From: Opitutus sp. GAS368
Lineage (GTDB): Bacteria > Verrucomicrobiota > Verrucomicrobiia > Opitutales > Opitutaceae
Assembly: GCA_945869845.1 (NCBI GenBank)
Contig: CAMBRG010000010.1
Span: 1-47,823 of the forward strand
DNA length: 47,823 nucleotides
Direction of reading: 5' to 3'
The translations under genes were made by a program, and so were the position numbers. Positions 26,444 through 38,825 of this stretch are shown here, in pieces. The notes beneath the pieces were generated by a model, which was not told the origin of the DNA, ran no database searches, and saw only the letters and a program-made list of their open reading frames with translations. The first letter of the stretch is position 1, and every line of letters begins with the position of its first letter.

Positions 26444-28306
26444 CTAGAACTTCCACTCCACCCCGCCGAACGCGCCGAAGCCGAGCGCAGGGTAGCCGTT
26501 CACCTCCTCGTAGCTTTCGTCGAGGAGATTTTCGAGGCGCGCCTTCACCGTGAGCCGCGGCGTGACCTGCCATGCCGCGTAAACGCGGGTCACCGAAAAA
26601 TCCTCGTGATCGATCTGGGCAAACGTCCGCGCGTTCACATCACGCCGGTTCGCCGCGAAGGTCGCGCCGGCCCCCACGCTCACACCGCCTCCGAAGTCGC
26701 GCCACGCATCGGCGCTGCCGCTCTGGCGCGGCCGCCGCAGCAGCCGCGTATTCGAAGTCAGATTCTGGGCTTCGAGATACGTGAAGCTCGCCCGCACCTC
26801 GACCGCGCCCGGCAACGTCGTCTTCGCCGAGAGTTCGGTGCCACGCGTGCGCGCCTTCTGGATGTTTTCCACGCTGCGAAAATTCGACGTGCTCACGATC
26901 AGGTCGGTGTAATCCGTCGAGAACCACGTCGCGCTCAATGTGCCGCGCTGCCCCGGCAGATAATAGTCCGCGCCCGCGTCCCAAGCCCGCGCGCGCTCGG
27001 GGCGTAGGTTGGGATTGCCCGCGTAGAAAGCGCTTTGTCCGTAGAGATCCAAGAAGCTGGGCGAGCGAAACGCCGTGCCGTAGGTCGCGCGGAGTTTTAC
27101 CGCGCGCTGCGCCACGAGCCATGCCGCCGTCGCCCGGCTCGTCGTCGCTCGGCCAAACGTATCGAAATCATCGCTGCGCAATCCGCCGGTGAGATAAACG
27201 GTGTCCACCGGCGAGAATTCATCCTGCGCGAAGATCGCGAACAGGCCCTGCTTTTTGTTGATGTCGCCGAAGCCGGTGTTGCGCGTGTGGTTCGCCTCGG
27301 CCGTAAAGCCGGCGGTCATTTTGTGGCGCTCGATGCCCGAAAAAGTCGTCTGAGTATCGAGCACGGCACGGCGGTTCTTCACGACGGTAAACGCCGTCGC
27401 TCGGCCCACGCGCGGACCCTCCGCGACGAAGCGACGATCCTGCCCGCCGAGCACCGTGCGCGCCGTCCAGGCATCGGCTAATTTTACTTCGGCGAAGGCG
27501 GTCACGAGCACGTTATCCTCGCGCGTGGAGTTATCGGGGTCTTTGGTAAAGCGGTCGCCGGGGTCGCCGTAGTCACCGTGAAACCAACGCGCCGTGCCGC
27601 CGATGCTCACGCGTTGGTTAAGTGTGCGGTCGAGTCGCAGCGTGGTGGTGGCCGAGGTAAATGAATTGTTGGGGCGGTCGTTCGCCGTGCGGCCGCCGGC
27701 CGAGGCGAAGTTATAGCTGTTGGCCCCGCTCGCGCCTTGGGCTGAGACCGAGCCTTGCACCGTGCCGAAGCTGCCGGCCTCAGCCGCGATCCGGGCGCTG
27801 GGCGCGCCGGTGCCGCGCTGGGCGCGCAGGGCAATGACCCCACCGATCGCCTCGCCGCCATAGAGCGTGCTTTGCGGTCCGTGCGCGATTTCGAGGCTGT
27901 CGCACGCGCTCACACACGCGCCGCCGAGAAAAACCTGATAATCCGTGTTCGGGTCGTTGAGGCGAATGCCGTCAACGAGGAAGAGCGTCTGGTTGGAATT
28001 CGCCCCGCGCATAAAGAGCGAGCCGAGCGCGCCGCTGGACCCAGAGGAGAAAAGCGGCGTGCCGCTGTTGCCGCCAAGCGCGTCCTTGAGCGAGGTCTGC
28101 TGGCGCCGCGCGAGGTCGGCCGCCGTGATTTGATCGACGACGGTCGCGAGCGTGGTGGGTGCCGCCGGTGTGCGCGTGCCGGTCGTCACGAAGGGGTCGA
28201 GTTGGGCCGGCGTGACCTGGGCGCGAAGGCCGAGGTCGGTGCCGATGCTCGAAAGCAGCGATGCGGCAGCAAGCCGCGCGAGGGCGGCGAATTTGATTTT
28301 ATGCAT
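26444..28306 (-). CDS. btuB: TonB-dependent outer-membrane receptor, BtuB type (cobalamin)
   Basis: A 620-residue receptor: signal peptide, TonB-box region (DPFVTTGTRTP), plug domain (FMRGANSNQTLFLVDGIRLN, EIAHGPQSTLYGGEAIGGVI) and a 22-strand-type barrel ending GGVEWKF with terminal Phe. Length and plug sequence fit BtuB. The strongest evidence is the cobalamin riboswitch directly upstream. The plug has a Cys pair (GGACVSACDS) where most BtuB have none, possibly a disulfide. BtuC, BtuD and BtuF are not nearby. The receptor would import corrinoids needed by the divergent metH. Confidence 0.88.
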   Translation of the reverse strand: MHKIKFAALARLAAASLLSSIGTDLGLRAQVTPAQLDPFVTTGTRTPAAPTTLATVVDQITAADLARRQQTSLKDALGGNSGTPLFSSGSSGALGSLFMRGANSNQTLFLVDGIRLNDPNTDYQVFLGGACVSACDSLEIAHGPQSTLYGGEAIGGVIALRAQRGTGAPSARIAAEAGSFGTVQGSVSAQGASGANSYNFASAGGRTANDRPNNSFTSATTTLRLDRTLNQRVSIGGTARWFHGDYGDPGDRFTKDPDNSTREDNVLVTAFAEVKLADAWTARTVLGGQDRRFVAEGPRVGRATAFTVVKNRRAVLDTQTTFSGIERHKMTAGFTAEANHTRNTGFGDINKKQGLFAIFAQDEFSPVDTVYLTGGLRSDDFDTFGRATTSRATAAWLVAQRAVKLRATYGTAFRSPSFLDLYGQSAFYAGNPNLRPERARAWDAGADYYLPGQRGTLSATWFSTDYTDLIVSTSNFRSVENIQKARTRGTELSAKTTLPGAVEVRASFTYLEAQNLTSNTRLLRRPRQSGSADAWRDFGGGVSVGAGATFAANRRDVNARTFAQIDHEDFSVTRVYAAWQVTPRLTVKARLENLLDESYEEVNGYPALGFGAFGGVEWKF

Positions 28307-28464
28307 AGGTGTCTGTCTTCCTAGTCAGGCAAGAGCAGGCGCAACCCGCCGGGTTTTCAGTGTAGTTGGCTGAAAAGCCGGCGCGGCCATGGCTACCCTC
28401 ACGCTTCATTTTACGATGAAGATTTCGCAGCCGCCGCGCGTAATCGCGGCGGACGCGTGAGCTT

Positions 28465-28715
28465 TCAAAAGATCAGATATTCGGACTCCGCATATGTCGT
28501 CGCGTCGCCGCCCGCGCCTTTCGGCCCGCACGACGGGACAGTGCCTCGCCCCTCGCCTTCACCGGGTTGAGTGTCCCGATTGACTTTGCCCGAAGCCGCC
28601 TGACGGACGACTCGGTGGGGGTTTGTGATGCGATACCGCAGCGTAACTGTGGCCGGTTTTCACGGCCTTCCCTGTTTCTAAGAAATTTCAAAAGAACGTC
28701 AGGCGCCGTCAGAAT
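28465..28715 (-). promoter_or_regulatory. Cobalamin riboswitch upstream of btuB
   Basis: Reading the minus strand from about 28715: CAGGGAAGGCCGTGAAAACC matches the conserved GGGAA-GGTG-AA core. Next is CAGTTACGCTGCGGTA, matching the CCCGCAACGGT segment. Then comes GCACTGTCCC, followed by GCGGGCCGAAAGGCGC, matching GCCACTG and GGGAAGGC. The 3' B12-box-like end is GAGTCCGAATATCTGATC (28488-28471). Elements are in the right order with normal spacing. Downstream, before btuB, are two hairpins (CCGCCGCG-ATTACG-CGCGGCGG and CTTCAT-CGTAAA-ATGAAG) that may form the expression platform. Boundaries are approximate. Confidence 0.85.
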
Positions 28716-28729
28716 CTTTGGCCCCGTCG

Positions 28730-28735
28730 TATAAT
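28730..28735 (+). promoter_or_regulatory. Candidate -10 box for metH
   Basis: A perfect TATAAT lies 80 bases before the metH start. At 17 bases upstream the sequence is GTCAGA, a poor -35. The remaining leader to 28815 has no recognisable SAM, SAH or cobalamin riboswitch on the plus strand. Confidence 0.4.
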
Positions 28736-28815
28736 CAAGCCTCATCATATCAACGCATGAAGATGTGTAGATATGAAATCTTGCCAACGTCGTTTCGCCT
28801 CCTAATTTTCCCGCC

Positions 28816-32712
<3,897 letters not shown>

Positions 32713-32740
32713 TCCCCTGCCGGGCATTTGAATCCCAAAC

Positions 32741-32773
32741 TGTAGGAGCGGCTTTACGCCGCGATCCCCTACC
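32741..32773. repeat. REP-like palindrome downstream of metH
   Basis: The outer arms GTAGG/CCTAC enclose the stem GCGGC-TTTAC-GCCGC. It is the clearest intergenic member of the family found in alaS and metH. It lies between the convergent metH and dnaE2, where it may serve as a terminator. The right-hand part of the interval ends in GGGCCCTACGCG (near 32820), similar to the arm of the 9256-9281 repeat. Confidence 0.75.
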
Positions 32774-32901
32774 CCGTCGCAGATCCAGCGCCGCAGCCTG
32801 ACGATTGGCTGGGGCCCTACGCGTTAATTAGATCCCGCAGCGCGCCGCTTGATTTAGCCCCGGTCTGCGGCTCCGCCGTCGCAGCGATTGCCGCTTAAAC
32901 C

Positions 32902-35900
32902 CTAGTGATAATCGTGGCTCGCCTGCGCGGGCATTCCTCCGACCGGCAACGCCGTGATCGTCTCGGCCAACACGTGGATCACACCTCGTTCGTTTTGCAG
33001 CCGGCCCGCGATCAGCAGCGCGGGCTCCAGATTGATGATGAGCCGCGCCGACTCGAACAGCCCTGGCCGCACGAGCGCGTTGGCGTGTCCGGTTTCGTCT
33101 TCGAGCGTGATGAAGCACACGCCTTTGGCCGTGCCGGGCCGTTGCCGTGTGATGACCGCTCCGGCAATTTGCACGCGCGCCCCCGATGACAATTCCCCCA
33201 ACTTCTCCGCCGGTGTTACCCCGGGCAACTGCGCCCGCAACAGCCGCATCGGGTGCGCACCCACGGTGAGTTCGAGGTGTTCGTAGTCCGCCTGCAGCCG
33301 CTCGCCGAGCGTCATCGCCGCCAGCGGCGACTCTGCGTCCGCGTCCGCCGCCGACGCATAACGGAAAAGATCGTCGCCGCTGTGCACCGCCTCGACCGCC
33401 CAGAGCGCGGCGCGCCGGTGGGTCGACAACGTGTTCAACGCCCCCGCACCCGACAGCGCGCGCCGCTCCGCTGCACTGCACACCGTGCGCCGCAGGAAAT
33501 CCGCCAGCGAGGCAAACGGCCGCTCGCGCCGCGCCGCTAGAATCGATTGCACCGCCGCCGCCCGCACGCCTTTCACCGCCGCCAGCCCGAGCCGGATCGT
33601 GTCGTCCGCGTCCACCCGGCACCGCTCATCCGACCCGAGCACGCACGGCGGCAGGGTCTTCACGCCGCGCCGGCGCGCGTCCTGCACGAGCGACGCGCTC
33701 GAATAAAAACCCATCGGCTGGCAGTTGAGCAGCGCCGCATAAAACGCCGCCGTCCGGTGCACCTTCAGCCACGACGAGGCATACACGATCAACGCAAAGC
33801 TGATCGCGTGGCTCTCCGGGAACCCATAGAGCGCAAACGACGCCAGCGATTTCAAGATGTGCTCCGACGCCGCCGGCGTGACCCCGTTCTTCGCCAGTGC
33901 CGCGCCCAATTTCGCCCGCGAGCGGTTCAGCCGCTCCTGCGAGCGCGTGAACCCGATCGCCCGCCGCAACTCGTCCGCCTCCGCCGCGCTAAATCCGCCC
34001 AGCTCCATCGCGATCCGCAGAATCTGCTCCTGAAACAGCACCACGCCGAGCGTGCGTTCCAAGATCGGTCGCGCGCGTTCGTCGAGATAAGTCACGGGTT
34101 CCTCGCCCGTGCGTCGTTTCAGATACGGGTTCACCGCGTCGCCTTGGATCGGTCCCGGCCGGATGATCGCCACCTCGATCGCGAGGTCGTAGAACGTCAC
34201 CGGTTTCATGCGCGGCAACGTCGCCATCTGCGCGCGGCTCTCGATCTGAAAAACGCCCACCGTGTCCGCCGCGCGGATCATCGCAAACGTCGCGGCATCG
34301 TCTTTCGGCAACCGCGCTAAGTCCACCGGTTGCCCGCGCGACGCGCAGATTTCCAATGTCTCCTGCATCGCCGCCATCATGCCGAGCCCGAGCAGATCGA
34401 CCTTGATGATGCCCATGTCCTCGCAGTCGCTTTTGTCCCATTGCAGCACGCTGCGCCCCGGCATCCGCGCATTCTCCAGGGGCACGTAGTCGGAGAGATT
34501 TCCCGCGCTCAACACCATGCCGCCCGAGTGTTGACCGAGGTGGCGCGGCAGTCCGTTTACCTGCTGGCACGTCCCCACGAGCGCTTCCAGCCGCGGGTGG
34601 TCCGCCGTGATCCCCGCCAATTTCAACTGCTCCTTCAACGCCAGCGTGTGCGGATAATCCCCGCCGTGAAACAGACTGCTAAAACGGTCCAACACATCGT
34701 CGGGCAGGCCGAGCACTTTACCCACCTCGCGCATCGTGCTTTTGCCGCGAAACGAAATCACGTTCGCCGTCATCGCCGCGCCGAGTTTTCCGTAGCGCCG
34801 ATACACTTCTTGGATGACGCTCTCGCGCGCGGCGCCGCTCGGCAGATCGAGATCGATGTCGGGCCAGTCCGAGCGCCCCTCTGAGAGAAACCGCTCGAAG
34901 AGCAACTTGCTCGCGATCGGATCCACCGCCGTGATTCCGAGCGCGTAACAGACCACGCTGTTGGCCGCGCTGCCCCGCCCTTGCACCAGAATCCCGCGCT
35001 CCCGCGCAAACGTGCACAGGTCCCACACGATCAAAAAATATCCGCTGAATCCCAGTTTCGCGATCAGCGCCAGCTCGCGGTCAAGTTGCCGCCTCACATC
35101 GCCCGTGACCGAACCGTAGCGTTGTTGCGCGCCGAAATACGCCATCTTGTGCGCAAAGGTATCCTGCGTCTCCCCCGCCGGCACCGCGTAGTCCGGAAAC
35201 CGATAGCCGAGATTCGCCAGCGTGAACTCCAACCGCTCCGCCAGCCGCGCCGTATTGGCGACCGCCTCGGGCAGATCGCAAAAAAGCTCCGCCATCGCCG
35301 CGCCGGTTTTCACGTGCCGCTCGCCGTTGATCGCCAGTCGTCGCCCCGCCCCGTCGAGCGTCGTGTGCTCGCGTAAGCAGGTGAACACATCGAGCACCGC
35401 CCGCGCGCCCGGCGTCGCGTGGAGCACGCCGTTGGTCGCCAAAAGCGGCAGGCCGTGCGCCCGCGCCCAGTCGGTCAAAAACTCGTTTTCATTTTCCTCC
35501 CCGGCGACGAGGTGCCGCTGCACTTCGACAAAAAGTCGGTCGCGCCCGAAGATTCGCCGCAACTTCTCCCCGCCCTCGCCCGCCGCCCTCGCCCCCTGCG
35601 CCCGCCACGCGCGCCGCACCGGGCCGGCTTCGTCGCCCGTGAGCGCGATCAGCCCGGCGTTGTCCTCGGCCAACTCCGACCACGCCACGCGCCCTTCGCC
35701 CTTCGCCGCCCGCAGGTGCGCCGTCGTCAGCAGCCCGCACAGCCGCCGATAGCCCGCCTGCGTCGCCACCAACACCGGCACTACGCTCCCGTCCTCCATC
35801 GTGAGTTCGCTCCCCACAAGCGCGCGCACGCCCGCCTCCTTGCCCGCCATGTGCAACCGCACCGCCCCGTAAACCCCGTCGCGGTCGCACAACGCCACCG

Positions 35901-36012
35901 CCGGCAACTCCCGCCGCCCCGCCTCCACCGCGAGCGTTTCCGGCAGCGAGCCGCCCCGCAGAAACGAAAACGCACTCCGCGCGTGCAATTCGACGTAATC
36001 CCCGCCCGCCAT
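32902..36012 (-). CDS. dnaE2: Error-prone DNA polymerase III alpha subunit DnaE2 (ImuC)
   Basis: A 1036-residue C-family polymerase for damage-induced translesion synthesis. The start is the ATG at 36012 (MAGGDYVELHARSAFSFLRG); it shares its A with the imuB TGA stop. The frame continues upstream, but that part overlaps imuB. The PHP domain is N-terminal (LHARSAFSFLRGGS, ALCDRDGVYGAVR). Polymerase motifs include GRGSAANSVVCYALGIT, the catalytic PDIDLDLPS (384-392), FRGKSTMREVGKVLGL, HSGGMVLS and IRPGPIQGDAVNPYLKRR. The C-terminus has an OB-fold (VQIAGAVITRQRPGTAKGVC). DnaE2 lacks the clamp- and tau-binding tail of DnaE1. It is the last gene of the lexA-imuA-imuB-dnaE2 cassette. Confidence 0.97.
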   Translation of the reverse strand: MAGGDYVELHARSAFSFLRGGSLPETLAVEAGRRELPAVALCDRDGVYGAVRLHMAGKEAGVRALVGSELTMEDGSVVPVLVATQAGYRRLCGLLTTAHLRAAKGEGRVAWSELAEDNAGLIALTGDEAGPVRRAWRAQGARAAGEGGEKLRRIFGRDRLFVEVQRHLVAGEENENEFLTDWARAHGLPLLATNGVLHATPGARAVLDVFTCLREHTTLDGAGRRLAINGERHVKTGAAMAELFCDLPEAVANTARLAERLEFTLANLGYRFPDYAVPAGETQDTFAHKMAYFGAQQRYGSVTGDVRRQLDRELALIAKLGFSGYFLIVWDLCTFARERGILVQGRGSAANSVVCYALGITAVDPIASKLLFERFLSEGRSDWPDIDLDLPSGAARESVIQEVYRRYGKLGAAMTANVISFRGKSTMREVGKVLGLPDDVLDRFSSLFHGGDYPHTLALKEQLKLAGITADHPRLEALVGTCQQVNGLPRHLGQHSGGMVLSAGNLSDYVPLENARMPGRSVLQWDKSDCEDMGIIKVDLLGLGMMAAMQETLEICASRGQPVDLARLPKDDAATFAMIRAADTVGVFQIESRAQMATLPRMKPVTFYDLAIEVAIIRPGPIQGDAVNPYLKRRTGEEPVTYLDERARPILERTLGVVLFQEQILRIAMELGGFSAAEADELRRAIGFTRSQERLNRSRAKLGAALAKNGVTPAASEHILKSLASFALYGFPESHAISFALIVYASSWLKVHRTAAFYAALLNCQPMGFYSSASLVQDARRRGVKTLPPCVLGSDERCRVDADDTIRLGLAAVKGVRAAAVQSILAARRERPFASLADFLRRTVCSAAERRALSGAGALNTLSTHRRAALWAVEAVHSGDDLFRYASAADADAESPLAAMTLGERLQADYEHLELTVGAHPMRLLRAQLPGVTPAEKLGELSSGARVQIAGAVITRQRPGTAKGVCFITLEDETGHANALVRPGLFESARLIINLEPALLIAGRLQNERGVIHVLAETITALPVGGMPAQASHDYH

Positions 36013-37463
36013 CAGTCGAAAACTCCCTCGACGCACCAGCCGTCCGCCGTCCGCGCCAGTTGATACAATCCGCCCGCCGCCAACTCCACCTGCCACAGCT
36101 CGACCGCCCACGCCGCCGCCGTCCACCACTCGCCTTCGCTCCGCCACGGCCCGCTCGCCGCGCACACGTCCCCGCCGAGTTGTCCGCCCACGATCTCCAC
36201 CGGTCTCGCTCCGTCGCAGTGCACGTGCACCGGCCACGCCGGCCGGAACCGCCGCAGCACAAGCCCCCGCGCCGCGTGCACCGGCGCGGGCTCCGGCTCC
36301 GGCACCGCCTCGGCCGGTTTCGTCAGCACAAACGCATCCGCCCGATGCGTCGCCGCGACTACCGGCGTGCCCACGCGGTCGTCGCCCACCAGCGCGCCCA
36401 CGCGCGCGAGGCTCTCCCAAAACACCGCCGGATCCCGCAGCCCCGTCTCAAACAGACCGTCCTGTTTCTCCGGCGGCCGCGCCGGCGTCGCCACGAGCCG
36501 CACGCTGACCACGCGCGCCGCCGTCTTCAGCGTTTCCAAGTGCGCGTGCAAGATCCGCTGCCACCCGTCCACATCGGCGCCCGGCTCGGGCAAACGAAAT
36601 TCCCGCCGGTGATCGGTCTCGTCTTCCAGCAGCAGCGTGAGCGCGAGTTTCTCCGCGACAAATCCCGCCGCGCGCAATTCCAGCGCCACCCGTTCCGCGT
36701 AACGTCGCAGCAAAAACAGCAGCGGCTCGAGCGACTCCACCGGCGGATCATAGGCCCACGCCGCCGCAAACGATTTCTTCGGCTCCACCAGTTTGAGCGG
36801 CCGCGTCGTCTCGCCCGCCGCGCGTTCCCAGAGCGCTGCGCCCGCCGGCCCGAGGCGTTGCCCGACTTCGCCTTTCGGCAACGCCGTCAGGTCGCCCAGC
36901 GTCCGCACGCCCCACCCCGCCAGAATCTCCGCGTGCGCCGCCGTGGGCTCAGCCCACGCGAGCGGCAGCGGTCGCAAAAACTCCGCCGCCGCCCGCACCA
37001 CGCACACCGTCTCCGTGCTGCGCGCCGCCAGCGCCGCGAGCAGCGGCGTCCCCGCGATGCCCGCGCGGACCGGAATCCCCACCGCCGCCAACTCCCCCAG
37101 CCGCAGGCGCAACGTGACCAACGTCCGCGCCTCGTCCGCTCCCTGCAAATCCACCGTGCACCAGCCTGCGCCCGTGTGCTCGACGCGCGGCGAGAGCGTC
37201 AACGCCGCCGCGATCACCATGCAGCCCGCCTCCGTCTCCGCCGTCGGATCGCGCGGCCGCAACACCAGCGCCGGACACCGCGCCATCGCGAGCGTGACCG
37301 CCAGTCCCGGCTCCACGCCGGTCGCTTCGGGCGACATCGCCCGCACGACCGCCGTGCGACCTTCGCCCGCGACGATACCGAGCGGCCGCCCCGCGAGCGA
37401 CGCATCGCTCCGCCGCACCGCATGCAGCGAAAAATCCGGCACGACCAGCGCCGCGTAATTCAT
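36012..37463 (-). CDS. imuB: ImuB, inactive Y-family polymerase homologue
   Basis: A 483-residue ImuB that recruits DnaE2 and ImuA to the beta clamp. The start at 37463 (MNYAALVVPDFSLHAVRRSD) overlaps the imuA stop as ATGA. The Y-family fold is visible (RAMSPEATGVEPGLAVTLAM, GIAGTPLLAALAARS, the HhH-like GWGVRTLGDLTALPKGEVGQ). The acidic catalytic residues of active Y polymerases are not in place, as in other ImuB. The C-terminal part (FRPAWPVHVHCDG, WWTAAAWAVELWQVEL) is typical. Translation is coupled to dnaE2 by TGATG. Confidence 0.94.
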   Translation of the reverse strand: MNYAALVVPDFSLHAVRRSDASLAGRPLGIVAGEGRTAVVRAMSPEATGVEPGLAVTLAMARCPALVLRPRDPTAETEAGCMVIAAALTLSPRVEHTGAGWCTVDLQGADEARTLVTLRLRLGELAAVGIPVRAGIAGTPLLAALAARSTETVCVVRAAAEFLRPLPLAWAEPTAAHAEILAGWGVRTLGDLTALPKGEVGQRLGPAGAALWERAAGETTRPLKLVEPKKSFAAAWAYDPPVESLEPLLFLLRRYAERVALELRAAGFVAEKLALTLLLEDETDHRREFRLPEPGADVDGWQRILHAHLETLKTAARVVSVRLVATPARPPEKQDGLFETGLRDPAVFWESLARVGALVGDDRVGTPVVAATHRADAFVLTKPAEAVPEPEPAPVHAARGLVLRRFRPAWPVHVHCDGARPVEIVGGQLGGDVCAASGPWRSEGEWWTAAAWAVELWQVELAAGGLYQLARTADGWCVEGVFD

Positions 37464-38128
37464 CCGGCCTGCGCCTCCACGCCGTCCGTCAACAGCCCCG
37501 CGTGCCCGCGCGCAACCTCGACCGTGAGCTGGGCCGCCAGCTCTCCGCGTTCCACCCGCCGGCTCGCGAGCGCGTGCGCCCGCCCGAGGATCAACCGGCA
37601 CGGCACCGCCGGCACGAGCGCGCCCGTGCTTTGCACCAGCACCGCCGTCGCGCCCGCCTCCGTCGCCCGGTGCAGCCGGTGCCAGGTCGCCGAGGGCGTT
37701 TTCCGTAAGGCCCGTTCGTCGCACCCGCGCAGATCCACCACCACCACGGCGAAATTTCCGTCGCGCACCAGCACATCGGCCGACGCCAGCGCCTGCGCGA
37801 GGTCCTGTCCGCGCACCCACACCACGTGCCGCAACGCATCGGCCGACACCGACTCCGGCGCAAACCCGTCCGCCCCGTCCACCAGTGCAATCCGCCGCCG
37901 AGCCACGCGCGTCTCCTCGATCAATCGCGTCAGCAAGGTCTGCCCGCCGCTGCTCGCCACCGCGGAGACGACCTCCGTCAACCGCCCCACCGGCAACCCA
38001 CCGCCCAACGCCTCATCGACCGCGGCGACGCCCGTGGGCACACAGCCGGCCAGTCTCCGGTTTTTTTCCGGAAAACGTGCAGCCAGCAGGGACCGCAGGG
38101 CGGAAAGCGTAGAGGCGGAACCGGGCAC
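37460..38128 (-). CDS. imuA: ImuA, RecA/SulA-like cassette protein
   Basis: A 222-residue RecA-like protein: GVAAVDEALGGGLPVGRLTE, the SSGGQTLLTRL nucleotide-loop position (no canonical Walker A Lys), ALVDGADGFAPESV and AVVVVDLRGCDE. ImuA takes part in mutasome assembly with ImuB and DnaE2. It starts six bases after the lexA stop and overlaps imuB by four bases. Its position confirms the assignment, since ImuA sequences vary widely. Confidence 0.9.
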   Translation of the reverse strand: MPGSASTLSALRSLLAARFPEKNRRLAGCVPTGVAAVDEALGGGLPVGRLTEVVSAVASSGGQTLLTRLIEETRVARRRIALVDGADGFAPESVSADALRHVVWVRGQDLAQALASADVLVRDGNFAVVVVDLRGCDERALRKTPSATWHRLHRATEAGATAVLVQSTGALVPAVPCRLILGRAHALASRRVERGELAAQLTVEVARGHAGLLTDGVEAQAG

Positions 38129-38134
38129 GGGCGT

Positions 38135-38752
38135 TCATCTCGTCGACTGGGCCACGTTGCGCCGGATCACCCCGACCACTACGCCCTGCGACTCGATGCG
38201 CTCGGGCGTGAGGTCGGGGTAAAGCGGGTTCTCCGCCCGCAACACCGTGCGCCCGCGCAGGCGCACCATGCGTTTCAACGTCGTCGTCGTCTCATCCACG
38301 AGCGCGGCGATGATGTCGCCCAGCTTCGGCTCGCGCCGCTCGAGCGCGACGAGATCGCCGTCAACAATATTGGCCCCGATCATCGAGTCGCCCGTCACCC
38401 GCAGGAGCCAAAACTCGGACGCCCGCGACGGTTTTACGCCGAACACCGCCGGATCGATCCGCAACGTCTCCTCCACCTCCTGCTCCTGCATCGCGGGCCG
38501 GCCCGCCGGGATCGCGCCATACACGGGCACCTCGAACAAATGCCCCTGCACCGCCGAGGTCTTCAGGCCCCATTTGCCGTCGGCGAGTTTCTCCAACTGC
38601 GATTTCTTCGCGAGCGCCTGGAGGTGCCCTAAGATCGTCGGCTGCGACGAATCGAGCTGCCGCGCGATCTCGCGGGTCGAGGGCGTCACGGAGTGCACGC
38701 GTTGATACTCGCGGACAAAATCCAAAATCTGTTCCTGACGTTCGGTGAGCAT
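38135..38752 (-). CDS. lexA: LexA repressor
   Basis: A 205-residue SOS repressor. The start is the ATG at 38752 (MLTERQEQILDFVREYQRVH); a longer frame to 38824 runs back through the operator. The N-terminal winged helix-turn-helix reads TPSTREIARQLDSSQPTILG. The self-cleavage site is Ala83-Gly84 in GAIPAGRP. The catalytic dyad is Ser123 (TGDSMIGANI) and Lys160 (TTLKRMV). It is the first gene of the operon and presumably represses itself and the mutasome through the operator at 38775-38796. Confidence 0.97.
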   Translation of the reverse strand: MLTERQEQILDFVREYQRVHSVTPSTREIARQLDSSQPTILGHLQALAKKSQLEKLADGKWGLKTSAVQGHLFEVPVYGAIPAGRPAMQEQEVEETLRIDPAVFGVKPSRASEFWLLRVTGDSMIGANIVDGDLVALERREPKLGDIIAALVDETTTTLKRMVRLRGRTVLRAENPLYPDLTPERIESQGVVVGVIRRNVAQSTR

Positions 38753-38774
38753 GGGGAGGACTGGGTTGAAGATA

Positions 38775-38796
38775 CCTATCAGTTGATAGGCTATCA
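38775..38796. promoter_or_regulatory. lexA: Candidate LexA operator with three half-sites
   Basis: CCTATCAGTTGATAGG (38775-38790) is palindromic except for its central two bases. It overlaps a second palindrome, TGATAG-G-CTATCA (38784-38796). The three half-sites therefore run CTATCA, TGATAG, CTATCA. It is 23 bases upstream of the lexA ATG and 29 bases past the yedK stop. I saw no second copy elsewhere in the window. Confidence 0.6.
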
Positions 38797-38825
38797 CCTG
38801 AACCATCCCGCGGCCGAAAATCAAG

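Noticed and set aside
28561-28815. SAM or SAH riboswitch controlling metH on the plus strand
   Set aside because: A few SAH-like words occur, but the conserved core and pairing are not there; the region is explained by the minus-strand cobalamin riboswitch.
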